Shown here: positions 7,244-15,682 of the stretch, in pieces
Layout: each line of letters begins with the position of its first letter
How positions within the stretch are numbered: position 1 is the stretch's first letter
Assembly: GCA_017542125.1 (NCBI GenBank)
Contig: JAFXXU010000019.1
Coordinates: 1 to 48,515 of the forward strand
Length of the DNA: 48,515 nt
Source of the DNA: Ruminococcus sp.
Lineage (GTDB): Bacteria; Bacillota; Clostridia; Oscillospirales; Ruminococcaceae
Direction: 5' to 3'
Position numbers and translations under genes: made by a program
Notes under the pieces: model-generated
Seen by the model: the letters and a program-made list of their open reading frames with translations, nothing else
What the model was told of the DNA's origin: nothing
Databases searched by the model: none

Positions 7244-8735
7244 ATCTGTATGTTACGGCTCTCTGATAATCGTAGCCTCTGTCGGGGGTGAAGGTACGGG
7301 CGGTAAGCTCAAAATAGAGGATGCCGTTCTTTTTCAGTGAGAGCGGCAGCTCTGCGCTCCCCTCGGCGGCAGTTATCACATCGCTCTTTACGCTGGGCAG
7401 CGCCGCTGACCTGATAAGATCGGTCTGGTCGGGGGTGGGGTTGGCAGGCTCGCCCAGGTCGTGCCAGAGCTTCAAGGGGTTGCAGCATTCCTCATCCACC
7501 GTTTTGGTGATAAGGGTGTACTCCGATACGTCTGCGGGGAGGGAGAAAAGCCTCTCCAGGGTCTCAGCACCCGTATTCCAGAGGACGCCGGCATAGCCCT
7601 TTTCATTCTTGACTATAACAGCCGTTCTGTCCTTGAGGACACATTGGGAGCCGAAGTCCTTGAGCTGCTTATAGAAGGAGAAGGTGTAGAAGGTGGGCTT
7701 AGGTATGCATCCCGCAGCCACAAGGCCGAAGCCGCCGTGGAAAGGCGTGAAAGGAACGCCCTGCTCCTCGAACACGTCGCCGAAGGTCCAGTAGGAATAG
7801 CTCTCGTTCATATCGCCAAGGCGGGAGAGCTGCTCGGCGATATAGGCGGCGTTGAGGTTGGTATCGTGGATAACGCCCTTGGGGGTATATGAGGTGCTGA
7901 ACTCGGTGATATGGATAGGTGTACCCTTGAATTCCTCATAGCTGTCGATTATATCCCGGGTCTTTTGAAGAGTGCCGATGCGCTCGTCGGGATCCTGGAG
8001 GGTGGAGTAATCGTAATGCCCCACTTTCTCGGGAAAATCAACGGTATAGTGGTGCCTTGTGACATTATCCGGCTTTATGCCCTCTGCGCGGCAGAAATCC
8101 ATAAAGGCTGCGATCCACTTCTCATCGAACACTCCGCAGATAGCGGGGCCGCCGATCTTAAAGCGGCTGTCGAGAGCCTTTATCGCAAGGAAGGTCTCCT
8201 TGAAAAGCTTGAAATACTCCTCCATATCGGCCTTGTACCAGAAGCCGGGGAGGTTAGGCTCGTTCCAGACCTCTATGGGCCAATCGAGGACCTCGTCGCC
8301 GTAGCGGGAGAGCAGATGCTTTAACAGAGCCACCACCATATCCGTCCAGAGCTTGTAATCCTTGGGCGGGGTGGTGTTGCCCTTCCAATAGAATATGGTC
8401 TGGGTGCCGCTGGCCAGCTTTTCTGGCATGAAGCCCAGCTCCAGATAGGGGCGGATGTCCAGCTCAAGATAGCTGTCGAAGATGCGGTCGATGTAGGTGT
8501 AGTTATACTCCACCTTGGTAACACCGTCCTCCTCATATTCATGATAGATGGAAACATCGTCGGTAAAGAGGCCGTGACCTCTGATGTGCTTGAAGCCGAT
8601 CTCGCTCTGCACGAAAGCCAGCTCGTCGAGATACTCGGCGGTCAGCGCCAATCCCAGGCGCCCCGTCCCGACGCAGTGATCCACATTGTTGAAAAAGCTT
8701 ACACTGTCATTTCTGCCTATAACGGTCTTGTCCAT
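7242..8735 (-). CDS. GH39 beta-xylosidase, cytoplasmic
   Basis: The 497-residue enzyme belongs to glycoside hydrolase family 39. The acid/base Glu159 lies in EVWNEPN and the nucleophile Glu278 in HITEFS, close to the positions known in Thermoanaerobacterium XynB (160 and 277). It should release xylose from the non-reducing end of xylo-oligosaccharides with retention. There is no signal peptide, so it acts on imported oligomers. A C-terminal beta-sandwich region follows the barrel. ATG 8733-8735 has AAGGAG upstream. It is monocistronic; a TATAAT lies at 8771-8776 on the minus strand without a well-placed -35. It complements the GH8 enzyme at 41-42 kb. Confidence 0.92.
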   Translation of the reverse strand: MDKTVIGRNDSVSFFNNVDHCVGTGRLGLALTAEYLDELAFVQSEIGFKHIRGHGLFTDDVSIYHEYEEDGVTKVEYNYTYIDRIFDSYLELDIRPYLELGFMPEKLASGTQTIFYWKGNTTPPKDYKLWTDMVVALLKHLLSRYGDEVLDWPIEVWNEPNLPGFWYKADMEEYFKLFKETFLAIKALDSRFKIGGPAICGVFDEKWIAAFMDFCRAEGIKPDNVTRHHYTVDFPEKVGHYDYSTLQDPDERIGTLQKTRDIIDSYEEFKGTPIHITEFSTSYTPKGVIHDTNLNAAYIAEQLSRLGDMNESYSYWTFGDVFEEQGVPFTPFHGGFGLVAAGCIPKPTFYTFSFYKQLKDFGSQCVLKDRTAVIVKNEKGYAGVLWNTGAETLERLFSLPADVSEYTLITKTVDEECCNPLKLWHDLGEPANPTPDQTDLIRSAALPSVKSDVITAAEGSAELPLSLKKNGILYFELTARTFTPDRGYDYQRAVTYR

Positions 8736-8869
8736 AGCTTACACTCCTTTTGGGGTTATATTTATCCGATATTATAGTAACATATCCGGGCGGGAAAAGT
8801 CAAAAGCTTTATTGCGCTTTGATTTCAACACGTTGACAGATATTGCCCTCGTTTTCACAAGCTTTTCAT

Positions 8870-8898
8870 TTGACATTGAGGGCGAAGTGTGGTATAAT
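8870..8898 (+). promoter_or_regulatory. Perfect vegetative promoter of the repeat protein
   Basis: TTGACA (8870-8875), 17-bp spacer, TATAAT (8893-8898). It drives the cell-wall-binding repeat gene that begins about 30 bp downstream. Confidence 0.85.
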
Positions 8899-8925
8899 AT
8901 GAAATTGTAAACAAAAGCAAGGGAG

Positions 8926-11145
8926 GTGTCCGCCATCAGTCTTAATGATAAACAGCCGCGTTCACGGTCGGCAAGGCGCTTTGAGCGCAGAACGAGAGCC
9001 AAGGCAACAGCCGGAGCTATCATCTGCACCGCTGCCATAGGGCTGTTCGCGGGTGCCTGGCTTTTCTATGATTCCTACTACTCCGCGGGGTGGCACACCC
9101 ATTCGGGGGAGACCTATTATATCCTCCCGGAGAACGGTGCCCGCGCCACGGGTATGCAGATGATAAACAATACCTCCTATCTGTTCAGCGATGAGGGCGT
9201 GCTGCTCTCGGGCTGGCAGGAATACGAGGGCGGCAAATACTATGTCGATGCCTCTGGAGTGGTACAGAAGGGGCGCGTGACAATCGACGGTGAGGAATAC
9301 TACCTCTCTGACGATTCCGGGCTTTTCCGCACCGGTTTGCAGGACTTCAACGGAGCGGAATACTTCTTTGACGATCACGGCTTCCCCGGCAACGGCTTTG
9401 ACCCCTCCTCTGCCGTGGGCGACCACTATTACGACGAAGAGGGCAAGATGATAACCGGCTGGGCGGATATCAAAGGTGCACGCTACTACTTCAAGGAAAA
9501 CGGCGATATGGCTAAGGGTCTGCTGGAGATCGACGGCGTGACCTACGGCTTCGGTCCCGACGGGCATATGCTCACAGGTATACAGCACATTGAGGGCAGA
9601 GAGTACGACTTCGGCACCGACGGCGCGGCCTACAAGGGCTGGCGTGAGGCGGACGGCAAGTTCCGATATTCCGATGAGGAGACCGGCGGCTTCGTCACCG
9701 GCTTCCGCACAATTGACGACAAGACCTATTACTTCGATGTGGATTTCAATATGGTCACAGGCAAGCAGGAGATAGGCGGCAAGTACTTCCTCTTCGGCAA
9801 TGACGGCGTTCTCATCGAGGGCTGGTATCTGGACGATGACGGCAACAAGTATTACTACACCCGGGACGGTGCCGCCACAGGGCTTACGCTGATAGAGGGT
9901 CTATACTATATGTTCGGCAAGAACGGCGTGCTGCTCACCGAATGGTACACCGATGAAGAGACCGGCGACCTTTATTACTGCGGAAAGAACGGAGTTGTCC
10001 ACGACGGGTTCGTATCTATCGAGGACGATGTTTACTATATGGATCCTGTGACCCATAAGGCAGTGACCGGCTGGCTGGCGGTCTACGACTACCCTGCCGA
10101 CTACAAGGAAGAGGCTGAGCTCTACAAGGAGGAAATGCTCCTGCTGGATAAATACGAGAAGTCTCTGAAGGACGATAAGGTCAAGCTCACCAAGGAAGAA
10201 CAGGGCAAGATTGGCAGCGTTATCAACGGGTACAGCGCCGGCAACGGCATTACCGCAAGGCAGGCATATCTCGATATAGGCAAGGATTTCTTCAAGCTCC
10301 AGTATTTTAAAGAGGATCACACCATGGCTCAGGGGCCTACCCTGATCAACGGCTACCTCATATACTTTGACGAGGTGACGGGTATCAAGTCCATGGGCTG
10401 GCACGATTTCAGAGGCAAGAGGTACTACTCAAACTACGCCGGCATCGTGCTGACGGGTGCTAACACCATTGACGGCAAGTATTACCTCCTCGGTGCCGAC
10501 GGTGCTTTGCAGAATGGTCTTATCGAGGAAGGCGGCAAGCTCCGCTACGGCATGAGCGACGGCGGCAGAGTGGATGTCTGGAAGAAGAACGAGTTCTACA
10601 AGGACGAAAAGGAAAACATCTACTACTTTGACAAGAACGGCTATGCTGTCAAGGGCTTACAGATGATAGACAACAAGGTCTACATCTTCGGCGACGACTA
10701 CAAGCTCAAAAAGGAATTCTGCGAGGTCGGAAAGGATATATACTATATGACCCCCGACGGCGCTCTGATGAGCAAGTGGGTGAGCACATCGGATACTGAC
10801 ACCTTCTATTTCGGCGAGGACGGCAAGGCCGTGACCGGCTGGCAGAGGATCGGCGGCGTGGATTATTACTTCAACAAGGATCACAAGATGGTCAGAGACT
10901 GGCAGACCATCGACGGTAAGAAATACTATTTCAAGAACGGCGGTCTGGTGCGGGGTCTGCAGCGTATCAAGGATCAGGACTACCTTTTCAGCGCCGACGG
11001 CTCTATGGTCAAGGGCTGGGTAGAGTGGAACAACTGTAAGTATTACTGCGAGACCGAGGGCATCCCCCTCCAGCTCGTTACCAAGGAGATCGACGGCAAG
11101 ACTTACAGGTTCTCAGCCTACGGCGTAGCCGCTGAGGAACAATAG
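8926..11145 (+). CDS. Membrane-anchored protein of cell-wall-binding repeats
   Basis: The 739-residue protein has a basic cytoplasmic N-terminus, one membrane anchor (about residues 29-49) and then about 27 tandem repeats of about 20 residues of the choline-binding/CW-binding type, with the pattern GW-x4-G-x-YYF-x2-G-x3-G. A helical, lysine/glutamate-rich insertion (about residues 393-462) interrupts the array. No enzymatic domain is visible. Such repeats bind choline-decorated or other wall polymers or polysaccharides, so a surface adhesin or scaffold is likely. The start is uncertain: GTG 8926 overlaps the only ribosome site (GGGAGG 8921-8926), while the codon at proper spacing is ATC 8935. 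A convergent terminator follows. Confidence 0.85.
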   Translation: MSAISLNDKQPRSRSARRFERRTRAKATAGAIICTAAIGLFAGAWLFYDSYYSAGWHTHSGETYYILPENGARATGMQMINNTSYLFSDEGVLLSGWQEYEGGKYYVDASGVVQKGRVTIDGEEYYLSDDSGLFRTGLQDFNGAEYFFDDHGFPGNGFDPSSAVGDHYYDEEGKMITGWADIKGARYYFKENGDMAKGLLEIDGVTYGFGPDGHMLTGIQHIEGREYDFGTDGAAYKGWREADGKFRYSDEETGGFVTGFRTIDDKTYYFDVDFNMVTGKQEIGGKYFLFGNDGVLIEGWYLDDDGNKYYYTRDGAATGLTLIEGLYYMFGKNGVLLTEWYTDEETGDLYYCGKNGVVHDGFVSIEDDVYYMDPVTHKAVTGWLAVYDYPADYKEEAELYKEEMLLLDKYEKSLKDDKVKLTKEEQGKIGSVINGYSAGNGITARQAYLDIGKDFFKLQYFKEDHTMAQGPTLINGYLIYFDEVTGIKSMGWHDFRGKRYYSNYAGIVLTGANTIDGKYYLLGADGALQNGLIEEGGKLRYGMSDGGRVDVWKKNEFYKDEKENIYYFDKNGYAVKGLQMIDNKVYIFGDDYKLKKEFCEVGKDIYYMTPDGALMSKWVSTSDTDTFYFGEDGKAVTGWQRIGGVDYYFNKDHKMVRDWQTIDGKKYYFKNGGLVRGLQRIKDQDYLFSADGSMVKGWVEWNNCKYYCETEGIPLQLVTKEIDGKTYRFSAYGVAAEEQ

Positions 11146-11155
11146 AACAACAAAC

Positions 11156-11186
11156 AAGCCCGTGAGCTGTGATGCTCACGGGCTTT
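11156..11186. terminator. Bidirectional terminator
   Basis: AAGCCCGTGAGC (11156-11167) pairs with GCTCACGGGCTT (11174-11185), with T residues following on both strands. It separates the repeat protein from the convergent degV gene. Confidence 0.85.
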
Positions 11187-11195
11187 ATCGTTTAG

Positions 11196-12068
11196 TTACG
11201 GTTTTGAGGATTTGAAGATCGCTCCGACTACCAGCGGGCCGGCGTTGATGCTTATGGCGGCGCCGATCTGGAAGAACTCCTCGGGGGGATAACCCAGCTT
11301 CTTGGTCATTGCCTTGGCAAGCTCGTCACGAACCGCTTCATCCTTGCCGTAGACGATACAGTAAGGAGTCTTCGGGATGATCTCATCCGAGGTCAGGTCG
11401 ATGATCTTCGGGATAACGGCCTTATCGCCCCTGACCTTGGTATGGGTCTTGATCTCGTGGTCGTGGATGCGCATGATGGGTCTCAGTCCCATTACCTCGC
11501 CGACGAATGCGGCAGCAGAGGGTATCCTGCCCGACTTCCTGGCATATTTAAGGGTATACATAGCAAAGTAGATAACGCAGTTCTTGACATAATCCTGGAT
11601 AAATGCTGCGATCTCAGCGGCGGGGACGCCCTTTTTGATCTTTCCCGCAGCCTTGATCAGGGGATAGCCGTAGGAACCGGTATAGCTCTCGCTGTCGATA
11701 TTATAGATGGTAAGCTTGCCCTTGGCTTCGGGGTTGTTCTCATAGAAGCTCTCGGCAGCCATGACCGCATTGTTGTATGTAGCGCTGCCCTCGCGGTTGA
11801 TGGTGACGTTGATTATATCGGTATAGCCCTCGTCGTAGATCTCCTTGAAGATCTCCTCATACTCAAAGGCTGTGATCTGCGAGGTGACGGGGACGCCGTC
11901 ATAAGCATCGAGCATCTGATAGAACTTCTCGTTATCAAAATCTATTCCGCTGGTATATGTCTCATCGCCCATTGTGACCTTGAAGGGTATCACCCTTATT
12001 CCGAGCTCACGCTCGCACTCGGGCGAGATATCGGATGCAGCGTCGGTAAGCAGTTTGATCTTTGCCAT
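11196..12068 (-). CDS. DegV family fatty-acid-binding protein
   Basis: This 290-residue protein is of the DegV/FakB type. The N-terminus (KIKLLTDAASDIS) and the block PVTSQITAFEYEEIF (about residues 60-74) are family signatures, as is the ARKSGRIP region (about 177-184). FakB proteins bind a fatty acid and present it to the kinase FakA for incorporation into phospholipid; no fakA is in this window. ATG follows AAGGAGA. It is the last gene of the operon pdxK-trmL-degV, 28 bp after trmL. The particular fatty acid bound cannot be told from sequence. Confidence 0.9.
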   Translation of the reverse strand: MAKIKLLTDAASDISPECERELGIRVIPFKVTMGDETYTSGIDFDNEKFYQMLDAYDGVPVTSQITAFEYEEIFKEIYDEGYTDIINVTINREGSATYNNAVMAAESFYENNPEAKGKLTIYNIDSESYTGSYGYPLIKAAGKIKKGVPAAEIAAFIQDYVKNCVIYFAMYTLKYARKSGRIPSAAAFVGEVMGLRPIMRIHDHEIKTHTKVRGDKAVIPKIIDLTSDEIIPKTPYCIVYGKDEAVRDELAKAMTKKLGYPPEEFFQIGAAISINAGPLVVGAIFKSSKP

Positions 12069-12096
12069 AGCGTTTCTCCTTGCTTGGTTACTTGAT

Positions 12097-12597
12097 TCAC
12101 CAGGTATATTTTGTCAGCCTGCCCTCGCGCCCGAGATCGGGGTAATCCCACTGGCGCAGCACCTCATACACCGCTATCGCAACGGAGTTGGAGAGGTTCA
12201 GGCTCCTTAATTCATTTCTCATAGGTATGCGCACGCAGCGCTCTTTATTCTGATACAGCAGCTCCTCGGGGAGACCCTTGTCCTCCCTGCCGAAGATGAC
12301 GTACACGCTCCCATCCGCGGGATAGCTGACTTCACTGTGGACGTTCAGCCCTTTTGTGGTGAAGAAATAGAAATGCCCGTCGTTCTGCTCTGCAAAACTG
12401 TCCCAATTTTCGTACTCGTAGATATCGAGCTTATCCCAGTAGTCGAGGCCGGCACGTTTCAGCTGCTTATCGGTGATCGTAAACCCGTAGGGCTTGATAA
12501 GGTGCAGCGCAGCGCCCGTCACGGCACAGGTGCGGGAGATATTCCCCGTATTCTGAGGTATCTGCGGCTCCAGCAGGACTATATTCAGCTTGTGCAT
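12097..12597 (-). CDS. trmL: tRNA (cytidine/uridine-34-2'-O)-methyltransferase
   Basis: The 166-residue enzyme is a small SPOUT methyltransferase. Motif 1 is PQNTGNISRTC (about residues 13-23), the SAM-knot motif is VIFGREDKGLPEEL (about 99-112), and motif 3 is IPMRNELRSLNLSNSVAIAVYE. TrmL methylates the ribose at the wobble base of tRNA-Leu isoacceptors. The ATG begins one base after the stop of the upstream kinase gene (TGAgATG), so the two are coupled. Confidence 0.93.
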   Translation of the reverse strand: MHKLNIVLLEPQIPQNTGNISRTCAVTGAALHLIKPYGFTITDKQLKRAGLDYWDKLDIYEYENWDSFAEQNDGHFYFFTTKGLNVHSEVSYPADGSVYVIFGREDKGLPEELLYQNKERCVRIPMRNELRSLNLSNSVAIAVYEVLRQWDYPDLGREGRLTKYTW

Positions 12598-12598
12598 C

Positions 12599-13456
12599 TC
12601 AGAGCACCGTATAATCGCTGAGCTCCCGGTCGGAGCGGAGCCTCATAAGCATAGGCTCAAACATTATTCCGTCAGTCCAGGGAGTACCGTAGCTGTAGGT
12701 ATTCTTTATCGCCGACTGAGTAAATACGGTAGCGCGGTTCATTGCTATCGGCAGGCTGTCGCCCCCCAGGATGCCGCCTATCAGTATGCTGGTGAACATA
12801 TCACCGCTGCCCGAATAGCTTATGGGCACATACTCGTTGACTATCTTCCAGAAGCTGTTCTTCTGCTTATCGTAGCCCACGGTGCAGATACCGCCAGCCC
12901 TCATAGGGACGCTGGTGATGACCACGATCCTGGGCCCCAGCTGCGAGAGCCTTACCAGCCAGGAGCGCATCTCGTGGGATTCGAGGGTCCCATCGGGGAA
13001 GGGCTCGCCCAGCAGTATGGCTGCCTCGGTAAGGTTCGGGGTGATGATATCCGCCACAGCTGCGAGCTCGCTCATTCTGCCGCAGAGCTCGGGGGTATAT
13101 GTGGGATAGCTCTTGCCGTTGTCACCCATAACGGGGTCAACGACCTTCAATGCCTTCGGGTAGCTCTCAAAGAAGGCCAGGCAATGGTCGATCTGCTCGC
13201 TGGAGGCGAGGAAGCCGCTGTAAACGCAGTCGAACTCGCTGCCCATACGCTTGTAGTGGTCGAGGGCAGAGGGTATGAAATCGGTAAGGTCGCGCATTAC
13301 GAACTCACCGTAGCCCGTATGAGCCGAAAGCACGGCTGTCGGTACCGGGCAGACCTGAATGCCCATAGCCGAGAGTACGGGTATTATTACGGTTAGAGAG
13401 CATCTCCCGAGACCCGATATATCATGGATAGCTGCGACCCTTTTCGGTCCTGTCAC
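12599..13456 (-). CDS. Pyridoxal/pyridoxine kinase
   Basis: The 285-residue protein belongs to the PfkB-like ribokinase superfamily, pyridoxal kinase branch (PdxY/PdxK-like). The start KRVAAIHDISGLGRCSLTV is characteristic, VVDPVMGDNGKSY (about residues 109-121) is the family signature, and SGSGDMFTS holds the catalytic Asp with the anion hole. It salvages B6 vitamers to their phosphates. The frame is open to TTG 13483, but GTG 13454-13456 is a better start: AAAGGCAGG lies 8 nt upstream and the protein then begins as in homologues. It is first in an operon with trmL and degV. Which vitamer is preferred is not clear. Confidence 0.9.
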   Translation of the reverse strand: MTGPKRVAAIHDISGLGRCSLTVIIPVLSAMGIQVCPVPTAVLSAHTGYGEFVMRDLTDFIPSALDHYKRMGSEFDCVYSGFLASSEQIDHCLAFFESYPKALKVVDPVMGDNGKSYPTYTPELCGRMSELAAVADIITPNLTEAAILLGEPFPDGTLESHEMRSWLVRLSQLGPRIVVITSVPMRAGGICTVGYDKQKNSFWKIVNEYVPISYSGSGDMFTSILIGGILGGDSLPIAMNRATVFTQSAIKNTYSYGTPWTDGIMFEPMLMRLRSDRELSDYTVL

Positions 13457-13597
13457 ACAAAACGCCTGCCTTTTTTGACCCAAATCAACATATTACTCAA
13501 TACATTATACCACATTCAAGCCGCAAATACAATAGCTAAGCCCAAAAAATTTTCCGGACAGTTTCAATTATCTGTAATAACGGTTGATTCTTTTTGT

Positions 13598-13627
13598 GCA
13601 TTATACAAGCACTTTTTCGCATAGCAT
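13598..13627 (+). promoter_or_regulatory. Candidate sigma-E promoter of sigK
   Basis: GCATTATA (13598-13605) and CATAGCAT (13620-13627) are 14 bp apart, resembling the sigma-E pattern (ATA-type -35, CATACAnT-type -10). In Bacillus, sigK is transcribed by sigma-E RNA polymerase. The match is partial, so this is a suggestion. Confidence 0.35.
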
Positions 13628-13651
13628 AGCAGTACAAAGGAGGAAGCTGCC

Positions 13652-14008
13652 ATGCTTGAACTGTTATTTACTCTGCTGTGCGATCATTTTCTGTTTTTTG
13701 CGCTGCATTTCGACAACAAGACCGTGTTTCCAAAGCCCCTCTCGGCTAAGGAGGAGAGAGCCTGCTTTGAACGACTGGCGGAGGGCGACCGCTCTGCCCG
13801 GGACGAACTGATCGAGCACAATCTCCGGCTCGTGGCCCACATCATCAAGAAATACTACGCCCAGGCTCAGGATCAGGACGATCTGATCTCAATAGGCACC
13901 GTGGGGCTGATAAAGGCGGTGAACACCTTCCAGAGCGCCAAGGGCAGCCGCTTCGCCACCTATGCCTCCCGGTGCATAGAAAAAGCTATGCTGCCGCAGG
14001 GCACATAA
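13652..14008 (+). CDS. sigK: Sporulation sigma factor SigK, 5' part
   Basis: This frame encodes pro-SigK up to its interruption. Residues 1-20 (MLELLFTLLCDHFLFFALHF) form a hydrophobic pro-sequence like that of Bacillus SigK, so proteolytic activation is expected. Then come FPKPLS and region 2: LIEHNLRLVAHIIKKYY, DLISIGTVGLIKAV, FATYASRCIE. After Glu110 homology stops and only nine unrelated residues (KAMLPQGT plus stop) follow, because 13984 begins the inserted element. The rest of the gene is at 19018-19375 on the same strand. Joining at the A-tract gives a 229-residue protein reading CIE-NEILMHFRSL, as in Bacillus (CIENEILMHLRAL). AGGAGG precedes the ATG. Vegetative cells would make only the fragment. 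Confidence 0.95.
   Translation: MLELLFTLLCDHFLFFALHFDNKTVFPKPLSAKEERACFERLAEGDRSARDELIEHNLRLVAHIIKKYYAQAQDQDDLISIGTVGLIKAVNTFQSAKGSRFATYASRCIEKAMLPQGT
13980..13998 (+). repeat. Left recombination site (attL) of the sigK element
   Basis: Five A residues (13980-13984) are followed by GCTATGCTGCCGCA (13985-13998), the exact reverse complement of 19001-19014 at the other end. The A-tract is shared with the right junction, and the reading frame of sigK fixes the exchange within it. Confidence 0.8.
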
Positions 14009-14012
14009 CAGC

Positions 14013-14045
14013 AAAACGGAAGCAGCGCGATACTGCTTCCGTTTT
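14013..14045. terminator. Terminator after the EAL gene
   Basis: AAAACGGAAGCAG (14013-14025) pairs with CTGCTTCCGTTTT (14033-14045), with T-rich flanks on both strands. It ends the cyclase-phosphodiesterase operon only 15 bp from the left att repeat, and would also stop sigK fragment transcripts entering from the left. Confidence 0.85.
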
Positions 14046-14049
14046 TGTT

Positions 14050-15660
14050 TTACTTATCCTCCCCGTCGACCACAAGGGTGGCGGAGCCGAAGGCTTTAAG
14101 GGGCTTGCCGTTCTCGTCCCGCTCAAGAGTATAGCGGACGTGGAAAGGTATCCTGCCCACGGTCAGGGGAATGATGCCTTCGATCTGATCCACCTCGCCG
14201 TGCTCGATCTTTCTCATCCACTCCCGGTACATATCCGCATAATCGGGCGGGAAAACGCCGCTCTCGATAAGGGGCTCCGGGTAATTATGCACAATCGGCG
14301 GGACATTCAGGTCGCGCATACATCTGAAGCAGGGGCGCATATCCCGTGTGGCGATATCCACCTCCCAGGCATAGACATTGGCGTGCTCAAAGCCGTAGCG
14401 CAGACGGCGCTCGCTTTCAAAGAGCTCGTCATAGCGCTTCTTTTCGGCGGTGATATTCTGTACCATAGCATAGAACAGATACTGCTCCTCGGTTCTGCCG
14501 ATGAGCCTGATAAAGCTGCGTATGCAGATCATATCCTCGCCGCAGATCTTCGAGCAGATCGTCCGCCAGGTCTCACAGACCTCCTCATCGCCGGAGTCAA
14601 TGGCGCGGAGAAGAGTTTCTTCGTACTTCTTACGGTTCTCGTCGTCCATACCCACCCATGGGTCGGAATCAAGGATCTCCTGCTCGATCATGTTCATACC
14701 GAGCTCCTTGACATACTTCTTGTTGACCCTGAGTATCTCAGCCTTGCCGCTCTGATATGTGAAGATGACCGCGCCGCCCACGAAGTTGTTGAAGATCAGA
14801 GTCTCCATAGAGGTGGGGTCCCAGAACTTGCCTGCGTCCATCTTGCCCAAAAGATCCATGGCGGCCTTCATAGGCTCGTGCTCCAGCTGCTCCATCTTGA
14901 CCCTGAATTCATCGGCCGGTACGGGCTTGGAGTAGAGATAGCCCTGAACGTACCGGCAGCCTATGCTCTTCATATAATCTGCCTGCTCCATGGTCTCGAC
15001 GCCCTCGGCGATGACCGGGGTACCGAGCCATTTTGCCATCTGGACAATGGCGCTGATGATAGTGCCGCCTCGCCCGCCGATATTTCCGCTGAGAAAACGC
15101 ATATCCAGCTTTATGACATCGACCGCCAGATCTTTAAGAACGTTCAGCGAGGAATAACCGCTGCCGAAATCGTCCATCTCAACAACATAGCCGAACTCGT
15201 GGAGCCTTTTCAGCACGCTTGAAACCAGCTCCATACCTCCGATAGCAGAGGTCTCGGTGACCTCAACGTGAAGGTACTTGACGGGTATATCGTACTTGAT
15301 ACGGAGCTTTTCGATCTCGTCTACATAGTTCTTCCTGTAGATATCGTACCGGGACATATTTACCGAGATAGGCACGGGCTTCAGGCCCTCGTCCAGACTC
15401 TTTCTCAGGAAGCTGCAGACCGACTCGAAAACAGCCAGGTCGGCGCGGTAGATAAGGTCGTTCTTTTCCAGAACAGGGATAAAGTCTGCGGGATACTGCA
15501 TCCCGTAGACGGGGTGGGTCCATCTCATCAGAGCCTCGGCACCGATCATCCTGCCGGTAGAGTGGTTGATCTTAGGCTGATAGGTCACAAAGATATGCCC
15601 GAAAGCTATAGCATCGTCAAAGCAGGCAAGAAGCTCCTGCTCGCTCATAACCTTACCCAT
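14050..15660 (-). CDS. EAL-domain c-di-GMP phosphodiesterase with PAS-like C-terminus
   Basis: The 536-residue soluble protein begins with an EAL domain (about residues 20-260) that looks active: EALMRW (42-47), ISVNMSR, EVTETSA, MDDFGSGYSSL, VIKLDMRFL, VIAEGVET and GYLYSKP are all present. It should hydrolyse c-di-GMP to pGpG. The C-terminal half (about 290-536) looks like two PAS-like sensory domains, an order opposite to the usual sensor-first layout. A longer frame exists up to 15708, but ATG 15658-15660 has a GGGGGG site 7 nt upstream. It is 22 nt downstream of the cyclase gene, in one operon inside the sigK element. Confidence 0.93.
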   Translation of the reverse strand: MGKVMSEQELLACFDDAIAFGHIFVTYQPKINHSTGRMIGAEALMRWTHPVYGMQYPADFIPVLEKNDLIYRADLAVFESVCSFLRKSLDEGLKPVPISVNMSRYDIYRKNYVDEIEKLRIKYDIPVKYLHVEVTETSAIGGMELVSSVLKRLHEFGYVVEMDDFGSGYSSLNVLKDLAVDVIKLDMRFLSGNIGGRGGTIISAIVQMAKWLGTPVIAEGVETMEQADYMKSIGCRYVQGYLYSKPVPADEFRVKMEQLEHEPMKAAMDLLGKMDAGKFWDPTSMETLIFNNFVGGAVIFTYQSGKAEILRVNKKYVKELGMNMIEQEILDSDPWVGMDDENRKKYEETLLRAIDSGDEEVCETWRTICSKICGEDMICIRSFIRLIGRTEEQYLFYAMVQNITAEKKRYDELFESERRLRYGFEHANVYAWEVDIATRDMRPCFRCMRDLNVPPIVHNYPEPLIESGVFPPDYADMYREWMRKIEHGEVDQIEGIIPLTVGRIPFHVRYTLERDENGKPLKAFGSATLVVDGEDK

Positions 15661-15682
15661 ATTAAGCCCCCCCTTATCAGAC

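Noticed and set aside
5938-11145. Diversity-generating retroelement formed by the reverse transcriptase and the nearby repeat protein
   Set aside because: The RT motif B lacks the SQ signature of such elements, the two genes are 1.7 kb apart with an unrelated gene between, and no template/variable repeat pair with adenine-specific differences was noticed.
13652-14008. sigK treated as a decayed pseudogene or as two unrelated sigma genes
   Set aside because: The two parts are complementary without loss or overlap, share the A-tract, rejoin in frame, and are separated by a recombinase-bearing element with inverted repeats.
13972-15222. 416-residue open frame on the plus strand over the EAL gene
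   Set aside because: It is antisense to a well-conserved coding sequence and has no ribosome site. Its only interest is as the possible read-through of the recombinase in the excised circle.
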